64,000 nucleotides of DNA from Lactobacillus hamsteri DSM 5661 = JCM 6256 (GCF_000615445.1 NZ_BALY01000006.1:1-64000), one strand, 5' to 3'; positions 1 through 9,463 are shown, numbered from the stretch's first letter. Notes: generated from the letters alone by a model not told the origin. Program-made: numbers and translations.

Positions 1-84
1 GGGCACCAATAAATTATTCAGAATGAAACAATCATCATTAACTTTAAACAAGATTTGAATATGATTAAAAGCTTTTTCATTCAT
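1..84 (-). CDS. Possible 5' end of a gene running off the left edge (unrecognised)
   Basis: An open frame on the minus strand runs from an ATG at 82-84 to the window edge without a stop; the 28 visible codons begin M-N-E-K-A-F and continue with a mix of charged and hydrophobic residues. It would be the next gene downstream of the Rgg-type regulator on the same strand. There is no clear ribosome binding site; instead a perfect 12-bp palindrome (AACATATATGTT, 88-99) lies just upstream of the ATG. I do not recognise the product from so short a piece, and chance openness in AT-rich DNA is a real alternative. Confidence 0.3.
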   Translation of the reverse strand, partial: MNEKAFNHIQILFKVNDDCFILNNLLVP

Positions 85-229
85 AAAAACATATATGTTA
101 TTGAATAAATTTATTAAGATTAATGCTTTAAGTCATATACTCAAAACAAAATCCATTTTAATCAGCATTCATTAATATGTTATTAAAATTCCTTAATTTT
201 GAATTTTTTATTTAAATTTACTTTTTATA

Positions 230-1087
230 TTACTTATAAATATCCTTAATTTGAGAAAAAGCAAAATTAAAATTATCAACCTCATTATTAAATTTCAGTA
301 TTTTTAGAGCTTCAAAAAATATTTGCATATTCTTTTCATTTTTATTATTTATATAGTCTATCAGCATTTGCATAAATTGCATTCTAATTAATTCGAATGC
401 ATGATCATCTGTGATGTTTTGTTTACTTATAATTTCTAATATTTTTGTTGCTAATTTAACTTTCTTTTTCTTTAATAATACAAATACGACGTTAATAACT
501 GTATTAAGAACCATAGTATTGTTTATTTGATTACACTCTACACTATGACTAATTAATGACCGTGCAGCTTGATAAACTTGCACAGAATTTAATAATAATT
601 GAGTATTACCAAATAAAATTATATCTTCGATATACCATTTTTCTATCTCAGAAAAATGAAGCCATAAAAGTGATGTATCCTTTTCTGAAAAGAGATTATA
701 ACCTGATAAGTCCAAATAAAAATTTGCTGCAATCGCTAATCTAAAGAAAATAGTTTTATTTTGAGGATTAAGTTGATAATTACTTTTCAATATTTTTATT
801 AATTCTCGAAGTTCAATTACGTCATTATTAGCATACATTTTAACTACATCATCTGTATAAATACGCAATTCGTATGATTCATATTCTTTAAAGAAATCAC
901 TTGGTTGAACGTTGATTCTATTTAATAACTTTATGAAAATATCAAGATCCATCGTAGTTTTCCCATTTTCCCAACTACTTAAATGAGATTTTGAAGTAAT
1001 ACCATTAGTGGCTTTTTCTATACTTATTCCTTTGCTTCTTCTTATTTTTTTAAATTGGATATTAAATTTATTACTTTGATAAAACAT
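230..1087 (-). CDS. Rgg/MutR-family peptide-responsive transcriptional regulator
   Basis: 285 residues, the usual Rgg length. Residues about 10-65 form an XRE-type helix-turn-helix with the Rgg pattern SKSHLSSWENGKTTMDLDIF; the remainder is helical and low in Gly/Pro, as expected for the TPR-like domain that binds a short hydrophobic peptide in Rgg proteins. Family members switch promoters of neighbouring genes in response to a secreted, re-imported peptide. A GAGGAG ribosome binding site lies 12 nt before the ATG. The gene is markedly richer in AT than the housekeeping genes to the right, consistent with accessory or acquired origin. It faces a small hydrophobic ORF only 21 bp away (1109-1222). 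Family is clear; target and ligand are inferred. Confidence 0.85.
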   Translation of the reverse strand: MFYQSNKFNIQFKKIRRSKGISIEKATNGITSKSHLSSWENGKTTMDLDIFIKLLNRINVQPSDFFKEYESYELRIYTDDVVKMYANNDVIELRELIKILKSNYQLNPQNKTIFFRLAIAANFYLDLSGYNLFSEKDTSLLWLHFSEIEKWYIEDIILFGNTQLLLNSVQVYQAARSLISHSVECNQINNTMVLNTVINVVFVLLKKKKVKLATKILEIISKQNITDDHAFELIRMQFMQMLIDYINNKNEKNMQIFFEALKILKFNNEVDNFNFAFSQIKDIYK

Positions 1088-1108
1088 TAGGAAAGGATGC
1101 TCCTCATT

Positions 1109-1222
1109 ATGAAATTTGCTCTTGAAAAATTTATTTTAAATATTATCATCGGCGGAGGCTTAGTTGTAATTACTCAGCCCACATTCTTATATATACTTAA
1201 CTCTATTCAAAATATGAAGTAA
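1109..1222 (+). CDS. 37-residue hydrophobic micro-ORF, candidate Rgg pheromone precursor
   Basis: An ATG at 1109 preceded by AGGAAAGGA (1089-1097) opens a 37-codon frame ending in TAA at 1222. The peptide starts M-K-F-A-L-E-K-F and has a hydrophobic core containing N-I-I-I-G-G-G-L-V-V-I, then ends I-Q-N-M-K. Streptococcal short hydrophobic peptides (SHPs) are encoded divergently beside rgg and their active forms resemble an acidic residue followed by I/V runs and GG, so the core is SHP-like, but the polar C-terminus is atypical because SHP pheromones come from the extreme C-terminus. A strong hairpin terminator follows at 1263-1300. An in-frame ATG at 1097 overlaps the ribosome binding site and is less likely. 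A small membrane peptide is the main alternative. Confidence 0.55.
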   Translation: MKFALEKFILNIIIGGGLVVITQPTFLYILNSIQNMK

Positions 1223-1262
1223 AGTATGAAATATATTGTTCTACTTACATTCAAATAAAAAA

Positions 1263-1300
1263 GGCCATTCAAATGCGATAAACATCGCAAATGAATGGTC
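1263..1300. terminator. Bidirectional terminator between micro-ORF and glucose permease
   Basis: Long near-perfect inverted repeat (GGCCATTCA...TGAATGGTC with ATGCGAT/ATCGCA inside) flanked by A-runs on the left and seven Ts on the right, so it can stop transcripts from either convergent gene. Confidence 0.9.
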
Positions 1301-1314
1301 TTTTTTTAATTTCA

Positions 1315-2178
1315 TTATTTAGCAAATCCAGTTAAAACACTGCCGCCAATGATGAAAATCAAACCTACAGTTACGTAAATCATTTCACGCTTTGACTTAG
1401 ATTCATGCAAGAACCAAATTCCACCAAAAGTAGAAATTACAGAACAAAGTTGACTGTAAATGAACGCATTAGTTACACCATTTTGCTTAACTGAGAATAA
1501 GTAGAATAATGTACCAACACCAAATTCAATTCCTGCTAAACAGTTATGCAAAGTTACTTTTTCATGATAAATATGCGTGTTATGTGAGAACAAAACGTAT
1601 AAGGTCGTTCCCACTAATACGCCAAGCATTTCCGGAAAAATATAATCTAAACCAGTTGCACTTGGATTAATAGCTTTGCCAATTAATTTTGGAGAACTTG
1701 AGTAAATCCAAAAGCCGATCGTTGTTGCAAGAAGAAACATGATATTCTTCATTGTCGCATTGCCCGAACCATTATCATCACTCTTAGAACTCAAAACAAT
1801 TCCGATAACTACTAAAGCTAAGGCAATAAAACCAATAATCTTAGCAGTTGATGTTGGCCATTCACCAAAAATCAATACACCAATTAAAGAATTACCAACT
1901 AATTGAAAACCAGCAGAAAGCGGAATTGTCCCACTAACGCCAATTCTTGTATATGAAATGAACTGACCTAATTGTCCAATCGTCCAAAGCGCACCAGCAA
2001 TAAAAGCAATTGCCCAAACACTTGCATCAAAGGCCGGACGCGTAAACAAATAAATAATTAATGCCGTGACGGAAGCACCAATTCCCATCCCTGCAATTTG
2101 ATTTGCAGGAGAACCTTTAACAGTTAAAGGAATTAGTCCCCAACCGACAATGTTAATCAAAGCAATTAATAATGCCAT
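1315..2178 (-). CDS. GlcU/RbsU-family sugar uptake permease
   Basis: 287 residues made almost entirely of about ten hydrophobic segments, length and pattern of the glucose/ribose uptake (GRP) family within the drug/metabolite transporter superfamily, proton-coupled sugar import at the cytoplasmic membrane. Motifs shared with its paralogue near 55 kb include GWGL(I/M)PL near the N-terminus, GALWT(I/V)GQ(L/V)GQ, and the Q-N-G-V/SQLC-V-IST-GG block near residues 230-255. A ribosome binding site (AAAAGGAG) precedes the ATG. A perfect palindrome CTGTTATAACAG (2227-2238) lies in its upstream region and could be an operator or part of the promoter. Sugar specificity cannot be read from sequence. Confidence 0.85.
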   Translation of the reverse strand: MALLIALINIVGWGLIPLTVKGSPANQIAGMGIGASVTALIIYLFTRPAFDASVWAIAFIAGALWTIGQLGQFISYTRIGVSGTIPLSAGFQLVGNSLIGVLIFGEWPTSTAKIIGFIALALVVIGIVLSSKSDDNGSGNATMKNIMFLLATTIGFWIYSSSPKLIGKAINPSATGLDYIFPEMLGVLVGTTLYVLFSHNTHIYHEKVTLHNCLAGIEFGVGTLFYLFSVKQNGVTNAFIYSQLCSVISTFGGIWFLHESKSKREMIYVTVGLIFIIGGSVLTGFAK

Positions 2179-2284
2179 ATAAGCAAAATCTCCTTTTTAA
2201 GTTGTATATACATGTAGACCCATATACTGTTATAACAGACTTTTTCTTATTTTCCTTAATTAAAGTGCTTTCAAAATCAAAAAA

Positions 2285-2308
2285 AGATCTGAAAATTAAT
2301 TCAGATCT
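2285..2308 (-). terminator. Terminator of pepD
   Basis: Stem AGATCTGAA / TTCAGATCT with a short AT loop, followed on the minus strand by a run of Ts; sits just past the pepD stop. Confidence 0.85.
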
Positions 2309-2333
2309 CTTTCGTTTATACTTTTAACTTATA

Positions 2334-3758
2334 TTAAAGGTTAGCATCCATGTTGAAAGTCAACTTAGACATGTTGATTGATTCAACCATCATCTTGCCC
2401 CAAAGCTTTTCACTGTCTTCCTTAGTATGAGCAACAGTTTCTTGGTTAGCCTTAGTAAGGTATTCAGTCAATTCTTCGCCTGACTTGCCTTCAGCACCCT
2501 TAATAATTTCTTCAACACAACCTCTGTAGTAACGGTTAAGTTCAGTTAAGTAATCAGTGTCAAGTTGAACAAATTGTGGGTAATGGCTTTCAACAAGAGC
2601 AGCCAATGACTTGTAGTACCACCAAGCATCATTCATGTTGTAATCCATTGAAGTGTTGTTGTATGAAGGATCAGTATCGCTCATATTAGCAAAGAATGGA
2701 ACAAATGGAGTGAATGTTGGACCACCAATACATAACCACATAATAGCAGCACGATCAGCAGGAACATCGCTTCTAATTTGCAAAATGTGTGAGTTTTGAG
2801 TTCTGTTCAAACCAATTGGACGGAAGCGTACCTTTTCTTCTTCAGTACCCTTGCCAAATGGATCATATGGAGTGTCTTGGTAGTGAGAACCCAAAGCAAC
2901 TTGAATGTCTTCTCTAGTGATCTTCTTAGTTGCCTTGCGGATAAATGGAATGTCGCCATCTTCTGGGTCTTGTTCAATTTCTGGATTGAACAACTTTTGA
3001 ATATACCATTGACGGTTAGTGTTGTAGTGACGGTCTTGTTCAGTGTAAGTACCGAAAATGTGACGGAAGTTCCAACCTTCATGGTCGGTGTTCAAATGAT
3101 GTTCGTCAACAAATTCACGAATACCATCACTCCACATGAAGTAATCAGGATTATCAAAATCAACTTGTTCGATAGCCACACGGTTACCAGTTGCAGCATA
3201 GCAATCGTCAGGAATTCTTTCAGCTACCCAGTGGTGACCAGTAACAATTTCCATGTACCAAATTTCATCTTTATCACTGAATAAAACTGAGTTACCTGCA
3301 GGTGAACCGTATTTAGCAATCAATTCACCTAAACGTTTAACACCGTCTCTAGCTGAGTGAATGTAAGGCAAGACAACAGTTTGCATACAATCTTCATCAA
3401 GACCATCTTTAACAAGTGGGTCAAAAGCTAAAGTTCTTTCGTTACCGTAAGTTGATTCAGTACATGACATACATACGTTTTCTTCATTAATACCTGATTC
3501 ATCGTAGTAGCCACGGTGCTTGTAATCAACGTTTGGTACGGCTGGGACACGTTGAGCGTCTTCAGGAAGATCCATTTCAAATTTGTTAAGCCATGACTTA
3601 ATGTGACGACCCTTTTCACCATGAGCTGCTGGTTCAATAATGAACTTTTGTGGCGTAATAGGTCTAAAAGTATCATCGTTACGAGCAATCATTGTTGTGC
3701 CATCAATAGAAGCCTTTTTACCAACAAGAATTGTTGTACATGCGCTAGGTTCTCTCAT
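2334..3758 (-). CDS. pepD: Dipeptidase PepD, peptidase family C69
   Basis: 474 residues, the usual size of lactobacillar PepDA enzymes. The family hallmark is the near-N-terminal nucleophilic cysteine, here Cys7 in S-A-C-T-T-I-L-V-G-K-K-A-S, followed by DGTTMIARNDD. These cytoplasmic Ntn-hydrolases cleave a broad range of dipeptides and complete degradation of peptides imported by Opp. The ATG at 3758 has a good AGGAG site upstream. It lies 55 bp after ftsY and ends in its own terminator. No truncation or odd features. Confidence 0.93.
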   Translation of the reverse strand: MREPSACTTILVGKKASIDGTTMIARNDDTFRPITPQKFIIEPAAHGEKGRHIKSWLNKFEMDLPEDAQRVPAVPNVDYKHRGYYDESGINEENVCMSCTESTYGNERTLAFDPLVKDGLDEDCMQTVVLPYIHSARDGVKRLGELIAKYGSPAGNSVLFSDKDEIWYMEIVTGHHWVAERIPDDCYAATGNRVAIEQVDFDNPDYFMWSDGIREFVDEHHLNTDHEGWNFRHIFGTYTEQDRHYNTNRQWYIQKLFNPEIEQDPEDGDIPFIRKATKKITREDIQVALGSHYQDTPYDPFGKGTEEEKVRFRPIGLNRTQNSHILQIRSDVPADRAAIMWLCIGGPTFTPFVPFFANMSDTDPSYNNTSMDYNMNDAWWYYKSLAALVESHYPQFVQLDTDYLTELNRYYRGCVEEIIKGAEGKSGEELTEYLTKANQETVAHTKEDSEKLWGKMMVESINMSKLTFNMDANL

Positions 3759-3813
3759 AATTTTTCTCCTCGTATTTAATATAACTAAATATGATAATAA
3801 CTTAACTTTAACA

Positions 3814-5174
3814 CTATACTAGGCCATGGAAAAGACCAATTGCATAGTTTGCCGCATCAAAATCAGCCAAATCTTCAGGCTTTTCACCAAGACCAACTAA
3901 TTTAACCGGCAAGTTCATTTCGTTTCTGATTGCCAAAACAACCCCACCCTTAGATGAACCATCAAGCTTAGTCAAAACCAAACCTGTTAATTTAGTTGTT
4001 TTGTCAAAGTCCTTAGCTTGAAGAAGGGCATTTTGTCCCGTTGAACCATCCAAGACTAAAAGAGTTTCAGTTGGTTGTTCTGGGGCCAATTTTTTAATAG
4101 TTCTTTGGATTTTCTCCAATTCGCTCATTAAATTCTTTTTGTTTTGAAGACGACCAGCCGTATCAACTAATAAGTAATCTGCTTTTTCATCAATAGCACG
4201 TTGAGTTGCATCATAGACAACTGAAGCTGGATCAGCTTTTTCCTTGCCAGTAACAACGGGAACATCTACACGCTTGCCCCATTCAACTAATTGTTCAACA
4301 GCTCCGGCTCTAAAAGTATCGGCAGCAGCCATGATAACTGATTTGCCTTGATCCTTAAATCTTTTAGCTAATTTACCAATTGTCGTGGTTTTACCCGCAC
4401 CATTTACACCAACAAACAAATAGACATTAGGCTTTTGATCTTCATGATAAATCAATTTTTCATCGTCAGGATTACCGTTTTGATCATACAGATCAACCAA
4501 CTTTTCAACGATAACTCGTTTCAAATCATCATGTGACTTAGCCTTTTGAAGCTTAGCTTCGTCACGCAATTCCTCGGTTAATTGTTCGGCAGTTTCAAAG
4601 CAACATCTGATTCAATCAATAAATCTTCAAGATCATCAAAGAAGTCCTCATCGACAGATCTGAATTTTGCAAAGAAAGCATTTAATTTTGCACCAAAACC
4701 TTTATTGGTCTTTTCAAGGCCTTTTTCATAAAGTTTGGTTTGATCAGCTTCTTTTTCTTCATCCTCTGTTTCTGAATCAGATTCTGCAGTTTCATCATTA
4801 GATTCTACATCGTCTTCGGTATTTTCTTCTTCATCAGTTGATTCTTCAGGTTGAGATTCTACATTCTCTTCTTCAGTTGCATCTATTGAAGTGTCTTCAT
4901 CAGCCTTTTCTTCTACATCTGCTTCTTCATGAGAATCCTCTACTACTGTTTCGGTTTCTTCTGCCCCTTCAATTTCAGTAGTATCTTCTTCGGTATTATT
5001 ATCTTCAGTCTCAGATTCTTCCTGATTTTCGGGCTCTACATTAGTCTCTTCATCAGATTTTTCTTCTACTTCTTGATCAGTTTCTTCTTGTTCAACCTGA
5101 TCTTGTTCCTTTTTTTCTTCTTCATCATCTTTTTTACCAAAAAGAGATTTTTTAATTCGGTCAAATAAACCCAC
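3814..5174 (-). pseudogene. ftsY: ftsY, signal recognition particle receptor, interrupted by a 1-nt frameshift
   Basis: FtsY docks SRP-ribosome complexes at the membrane. The N-terminal piece (from GTG 5174) has the short MGLFDRIKKSLF amphipathic start and a roughly 110-residue Glu/Asp-rich A domain; the frame breaks after ...LLIESDV and ends at 4578. The rest lies in the next frame and carries the complete NG GTPase: GVNGAGKTTTIGKLA (Walker A), DTAGR and TKLDGSSKGG. Adding one G at about 4600 (GTTG-CTTTG to GTTGGCTTTG) restores DVGFETAEQLTEELRDEA and a 453-residue protein. Because FtsY is essential, sequencing error is more likely than a real mutation. The GTG start overlaps the smc stop by one base (TAGTG), indicating translational coupling. 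Confidence 0.9.
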
Positions 5175-8100
5175 TATTTCTTCACCTCATTTTTCATATC
5201 TTTTAATGATACTGACAAAACCTGCGAAACACCAGATTCTTGCATTACAACGCCAAATAATTGATCAGCTTGTTGCATAGTACCACGTCTGTGAGTAATA
5301 ACGATAAATTGTGTATGCATATCATACTTTTGTAAAAATTGGGCAAAACGCGCAACATTCGCATCATCCAAAGCAGCTTCAACTTCATCCAAAATACAGA
5401 ATGGGATAGGATTTACTTGAAGCATAGCAAAAAGCAAAGTAATCGCCGTTAATGCTCTTTCCCCACCGGAAAGCAAAGTTAAAGGTTGCAACTTCTTGCC
5501 AGGTGGTTGAGCAATAATTTCAATTCCTGTTTCCAACATATTATCTGGTTCGGTTAATACTAATTTGGCATTACCGCCACCAAAGACAACTGGGAAAATT
5601 TGCGCAAAACTAGCAGCAATCTTATCAAAGGTTTGACCAAAACGTGTCTTTACTTCTTGATCCAATTCAACCATTGATTTTTCAAGATTTTCTCGAGCAC
5701 TAAGCAAATCATTTTGTTGTTGATTAAGGAAATCATAGCGTTCTTTTACATCATCGTATTCTTCTATGGACTTTAAGTTAACTGGACCAATATCTTCAAT
5801 TGACATTCTGTGAAGCTTAACACCCTTCTTCAACTTATCCCGTTCTTCAGGAGTATTTTCACCTTCAGCGTTAGCTAAGGCAGCCTCATAAGTTAATGAA
5901 TAATCCTCGCTTAAAGTATCGAGCTTCTGATTAATTGAACTGTTAAATTTAGCAATTTGAACAGAATATTCTTCTTGCTCATTAGCAGCATCTTTACGCA
6001 AATCATAGTTACGACTTGCAACTTGATCTAATTGATTAATTTGCGCATCAAATTGGCCTAATTTAGAAGATAATTCATTAAGCTGAGTTTGCAACTTCTC
6101 TTTTTGCTTACCAATTTCTTGACTTTGTTTTTGCAAATCTGCTTTCTTTTGAACAGAAAGTTTACCATTTTGAATCAAAGATTGAAGCTTTTCATTTAAA
6201 GTTTCTACTTGATTCTTACTATCTTGAAGTTGAATTTGCTTTTCCTTACGTTGACTGGTCAAATTTTCTAATTTGTTTGAGTACACAGCAATCTTAGGAT
6301 CTAAGTCAGAAACTTTATCTTGAATCTCTTGATTTAATGAAGCAAAATTCTTAATTCTTGCTTGAATTTGATCAATTTTTTCTTTTTCAAGATCAGCTTG
6401 TTTATTTAGATCATCACGTTGTTTTTCAGTATCTGCGATTTGACTCTTCAAGGATGCAATATGTTCTTTTCTTTGTTCGGCTCTCGTTTCAAAAAGCTTG
6501 CTTGCATCAGAGAGGCGCTTAACTTCTTTTTCTTGGTTTTGGAAAGAAATTGCCGTTTCATTGACATTTTGCGTTAAATAAGTGATTTCATCATGCAATT
6601 TTTGCAAATTATCACGAACTTGGACAACTTTATCGTTTAAAGTGGTTAATTCTTTTTGTCCTTGTTCAAATTGTGTCTTTAATGATGAAATTTGCGTTTC
6701 TAAATTATTAATTTCGGCAGTTGTTTGCAATGGTGAATTATTGCGTTGATTACGCATCCCTCCCGTCATTGAACCACCAGGAGAAATAACGTCTCCATCA
6801 AGAGTAACAACTCGATAATGTCCAACTTTTTGAGAAATCGCCATCGCTGTTTCAATCTTGTCAACGATAATGACACTGCCTAGCAAATAATTAATTGCTG
6901 CAGAAATATCGGTTTTAGCTTTACTATCAACAAGTTCATTAGCAACGCCAATAAAGCCATCAAAGGATTTCAAAGTAGTTACTGTTGAACTTGGAATACC
7001 AAATTGCCGCAAACCATCTAAAGGTAAGAAAGTTGCTCGTCCAGCGTGAGTTTGCTTCAAAGTATTAATGGCATCCCGAGCACTATTTCTTGAATCAGTA
7101 ACTAAGTTTTGAACGCCACCACCTAAGGCAGTGGTGATCGCTGCCTCCAATTTAGCAGGGAAAGAAATTAATTCACCAATAGCACCGATAACACCCGGAT
7201 AATCATTTAAGTGATTCAAAACATTTCTAACGCCGGAGTAATAACCTTCATGACGCTTTTGAATATTCACTAAAGCTTCATGGCGAGCACTAATTCTTTG
7301 CAACTTGCTTCTTTGCTCAGTTACAGTTTGGCGTAAAGAATTAAGCTTTGTACTTAAATCATGTTCTTGATCACTAAGTTCATTTTCCTTAGCAATTTTC
7401 TTTTCACGCTTTGCAGTTAATTCCTTGCCTTCAACACGTAAAGTTTCAAGTTCAGCTTGAGCCTTCTTGAGTTGCTCAGCCACATTGTTATTTTGATATG
7501 ATGTGTCCTCTGACGTGCGTTTTAACTCATTTTGTAAATAAACTAATTGGTTATTATTAGATGTTTGATCCTGCAAAAGCTGGATATATTCATTTCTTTG
7601 ATCCTCCAACTTTTGATTCAATTCGTCAGGATTTTCATTTAATTGACCCGTTAATTCGTCACGTTTTTCTTGAAGTTTAGCTTTTTCATTCTTTAACTCA
7701 ACTTCTTGATCTTTATATAAATTAAATTCCTCATTTAATTTATCAATTTTGATCTTTAAATTCTTAACCTGATTTTGATATTCAACTTTGGTTGCTTCAT
7801 CAAATTGCTTTGATTGTTCCGCAACTTGCAAGTTGGTATTAATTTCAGAAACTTCTTGCGTTAATTTAAGCAACTTATTTTGAATATCTTCACGTTCTTC
7901 ACGTAACTTTTGATATTCATTACGCTTTTCAGTAACAGCTGCTTGTGATTGCTTTACTTCTTCATCTAATTTTGACAAAAGAACTTGATTCTTATCTGCT
8001 TTCTTTTGTTGAGCTAATCTTTGATTATTTAAATCTTCAATCTCAAAAGCAAGCAAAGTTTTTAATTTTTTATCCAAACCAGCCTTTTGGAATTTATATT

Positions 8101-8740
8101 CCTTTGCTAACGAACTTTGCTCGTGTAAAGGTTCAATTCTATTTTCAAGTTCTTTAACCAAATCATTGATACGAATCAAATTATCATTAGTTTTGTTAAG
8201 TTGCGACTGCGCCACTTCTTTTTGTTGTTTAAAATGCAGTACGCCAGCTGCTTCTTCAAAAATTTCTCTTCTTTCTTCAGGACGAGAATTTAAGATTTGA
8301 TCAACTCGCCCTTGAGAAATAATTGCCAAACTATTTTGGGAAATACCTGAATCTAAGAAAAGCTCGCGCACATCTTTTAATCGAACATTTTGATTATTAA
8401 TCAAATATTCACTATCGCCTGAACGTAGCAAACGTCTTGTTATTGATACTTGATCTTGATCAAAATTTAGTTCACGTTTTTTATTATCGAAAACTAAAGT
8501 TACTTCTGCTCGATTAAGAGGTTTCCGAAGCTCACTTCCGGCAAAAATAATATCCTTCATGTTATTTCCACGTAAAGTTTTAGCTCTTGATTCACCCATT
8601 GCCCAGCGGATAGCTTCTGTAATATTACTCTTACCGCTTCCGTTAGGACCAACAATACCGGTTATTCCACTTCCAAAATGGACAGTTGTTTTTTCAGCGA
8701 AAGATTTGAAACCATCAATAATTAATTCAGTTAATGGCAC
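5174..8740 (-). CDS. smc: Chromosome segregation protein SMC
   Basis: 1188 residues with the full SMC plan: Walker A GPNGSGKSN at 31-38, a long coiled coil, a hinge at about 500-650 (Gly-rich, GVIGAIGELI and PGGSMTGG), a second coiled coil, then the ABC signature LSGGERALTA and Walker B FCILDEVEAALDD near the C-terminus. It forms the bacterial condensin with ScpAB and organises and segregates replicated chromosomes. The GTG start follows an AGGAGGTGG site that overlaps the rnc stop, so rnc-smc-ftsY are one transcript, as in Bacillus. Confidence 0.97.
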   Translation of the reverse strand: MPLTELIIDGFKSFAEKTTVHFGSGITGIVGPNGSGKSNITEAIRWAMGESRAKTLRGNNMKDIIFAGSELRKPLNRAEVTLVFDNKKRELNFDQDQVSITRRLLRSGDSEYLINNQNVRLKDVRELFLDSGISQNSLAIISQGRVDQILNSRPEERREIFEEAAGVLHFKQQKEVAQSQLNKTNDNLIRINDLVKELENRIEPLHEQSSLAKEYKFQKAGLDKKLKTLLAFEIEDLNNQRLAQQKKADKNQVLLSKLDEEVKQSQAAVTEKRNEYQKLREEREDIQNKLLKLTQEVSEINTNLQVAEQSKQFDEATKVEYQNQVKNLKIKIDKLNEEFNLYKDQEVELKNEKAKLQEKRDELTGQLNENPDELNQKLEDQRNEYIQLLQDQTSNNNQLVYLQNELKRTSEDTSYQNNNVAEQLKKAQAELETLRVEGKELTAKREKKIAKENELSDQEHDLSTKLNSLRQTVTEQRSKLQRISARHEALVNIQKRHEGYYSGVRNVLNHLNDYPGVIGAIGELISFPAKLEAAITTALGGGVQNLVTDSRNSARDAINTLKQTHAGRATFLPLDGLRQFGIPSSTVTTLKSFDGFIGVANELVDSKAKTDISAAINYLLGSVIIVDKIETAMAISQKVGHYRVVTLDGDVISPGGSMTGGMRNQRNNSPLQTTAEINNLETQISSLKTQFEQGQKELTTLNDKVVQVRDNLQKLHDEITYLTQNVNETAISFQNQEKEVKRLSDASKLFETRAEQRKEHIASLKSQIADTEKQRDDLNKQADLEKEKIDQIQARIKNFASLNQEIQDKVSDLDPKIAVYSNKLENLTSQRKEKQIQLQDSKNQVETLNEKLQSLIQNGKLSVQKKADLQKQSQEIGKQKEKLQTQLNELSSKLGQFDAQINQLDQVASRNYDLRKDAANEQEEYSVQIAKFNSSINQKLDTLSEDYSLTYEAALANAEGENTPEERDKLKKGVKLHRMSIEDIGPVNLKSIEEYDDVKERYDFLNQQQNDLLSARENLEKSMVELDQEVKTRFGQTFDKIAASFAQIFPVVFGGGNAKLVLTEPDNMLETGIEIIAQPPGKKLQPLTLLSGGERALTAITLLFAMLQVNPIPFCILDEVEAALDDANVARFAQFLQKYDMHTQFIVITHRRGTMQQADQLFGVVMQESGVSQVLSVSLKDMKNEVKK

Positions 8741-8751
8741 AAACCCACCTC

Positions 8752-9435
8752 CTATTCAAGTTCGTCTAATGCAGCCTTAGCAGCCTGTTGTTCGGCCGCT
8801 TTTTTATTATGACCTTCACCTTGAGATTGAACTTTACCATTAATCTTTAATTCAACCACAAAGTGAGATGGCAATTGTGATTCACTGATTGTTTCATATT
8901 CAATATTAACAGGACCATCTTGTTGCAATAATTCTTGCAAATCAGTCTTGTAATCACGAGAATCATCAAATTCACCTTTAGCAATCAATGGATAAACCGT
9001 TAAATGCAAGAAATGTTGCACAGCTGGCATCCCTTGATCAAGATAAAGCGCCCCATTGAATGCTTCAAAAACATCTTCAAGCAAAGTCTTTCTATGACGT
9101 GCTCCTACCTTTTCTTCACCATTACCAAGATTAATTTCATCTTGGAAGCCGCATTCAATTGCGAATTCCGAGAATCCTTCTGTACGAACGATGTTAGATC
9201 TCATTCGTGTCAATTCACCTTCATTTAATTCTGGATAATGACGGTAAAGATAATCTGAAACAGCAATTTCTAGAACAGCATCGCCTAAAAATTCCAACTT
9301 TTCATAATCACGTACACCCTCTGGATGTTCATTTGCATATGAAGAATGTGTAAATGCTTCTTCAAGCAATTTAATATTGTGGAACTTAATTCCGTATTTT
9401 TCGTTTAATCTATTTAAAAATTCTGCACTAACCAT
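8752..9435 (-). CDS. rnc: Ribonuclease III
   Basis: 227 residues. Catalytic domain contains the RNase III signature YEKLEFLGDAVLE with the metal-binding acidic residues at about 46-53, plus LLEDVFEA; the C-terminal 70 residues are a double-stranded RNA-binding domain (DYKTDLQELLQQDG...KKAAEQQAA). It processes rRNA precursors and structured mRNAs. First gene of the rnc-smc-ftsY operon and preceded by an extended -10 promoter. Confidence 0.97.
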   Translation of the reverse strand: MVSAEFLNRLNEKYGIKFHNIKLLEEAFTHSSYANEHPEGVRDYEKLEFLGDAVLEIAVSDYLYRHYPELNEGELTRMRSNIVRTEGFSEFAIECGFQDEINLGNGEEKVGARHRKTLLEDVFEAFNGALYLDQGMPAVQHFLHLTVYPLIAKGEFDDSRDYKTDLQELLQQDGPVNIEYETISESQLPSHFVVELKINGKVQSQGEGHNKKAAEQQAAKAALDELE

Positions 9436-9463
9436 ATTTCATGCCTTTCGTACTATTACTATG

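Noticed and set aside
1097-1099. Upstream in-frame ATG for the micro-ORF
   Set aside because: Overlaps its own ribosome site, leaving no usable spacing.
2796-3284. 162-codon plus-strand open frame inside pepD
   Set aside because: Shadow of the pepD reading frame; no ribosome site and no recognisable protein.
4578-4605. Programmed frameshift in ftsY
   Set aside because: No slippery heptamer or stimulatory structure at the break; simple base loss explains it.
4929-5168. 79-codon Phe/Leu-rich plus-strand frame
   Set aside because: Antisense of the Glu/Asp-rich ftsY domain; low complexity by construction.
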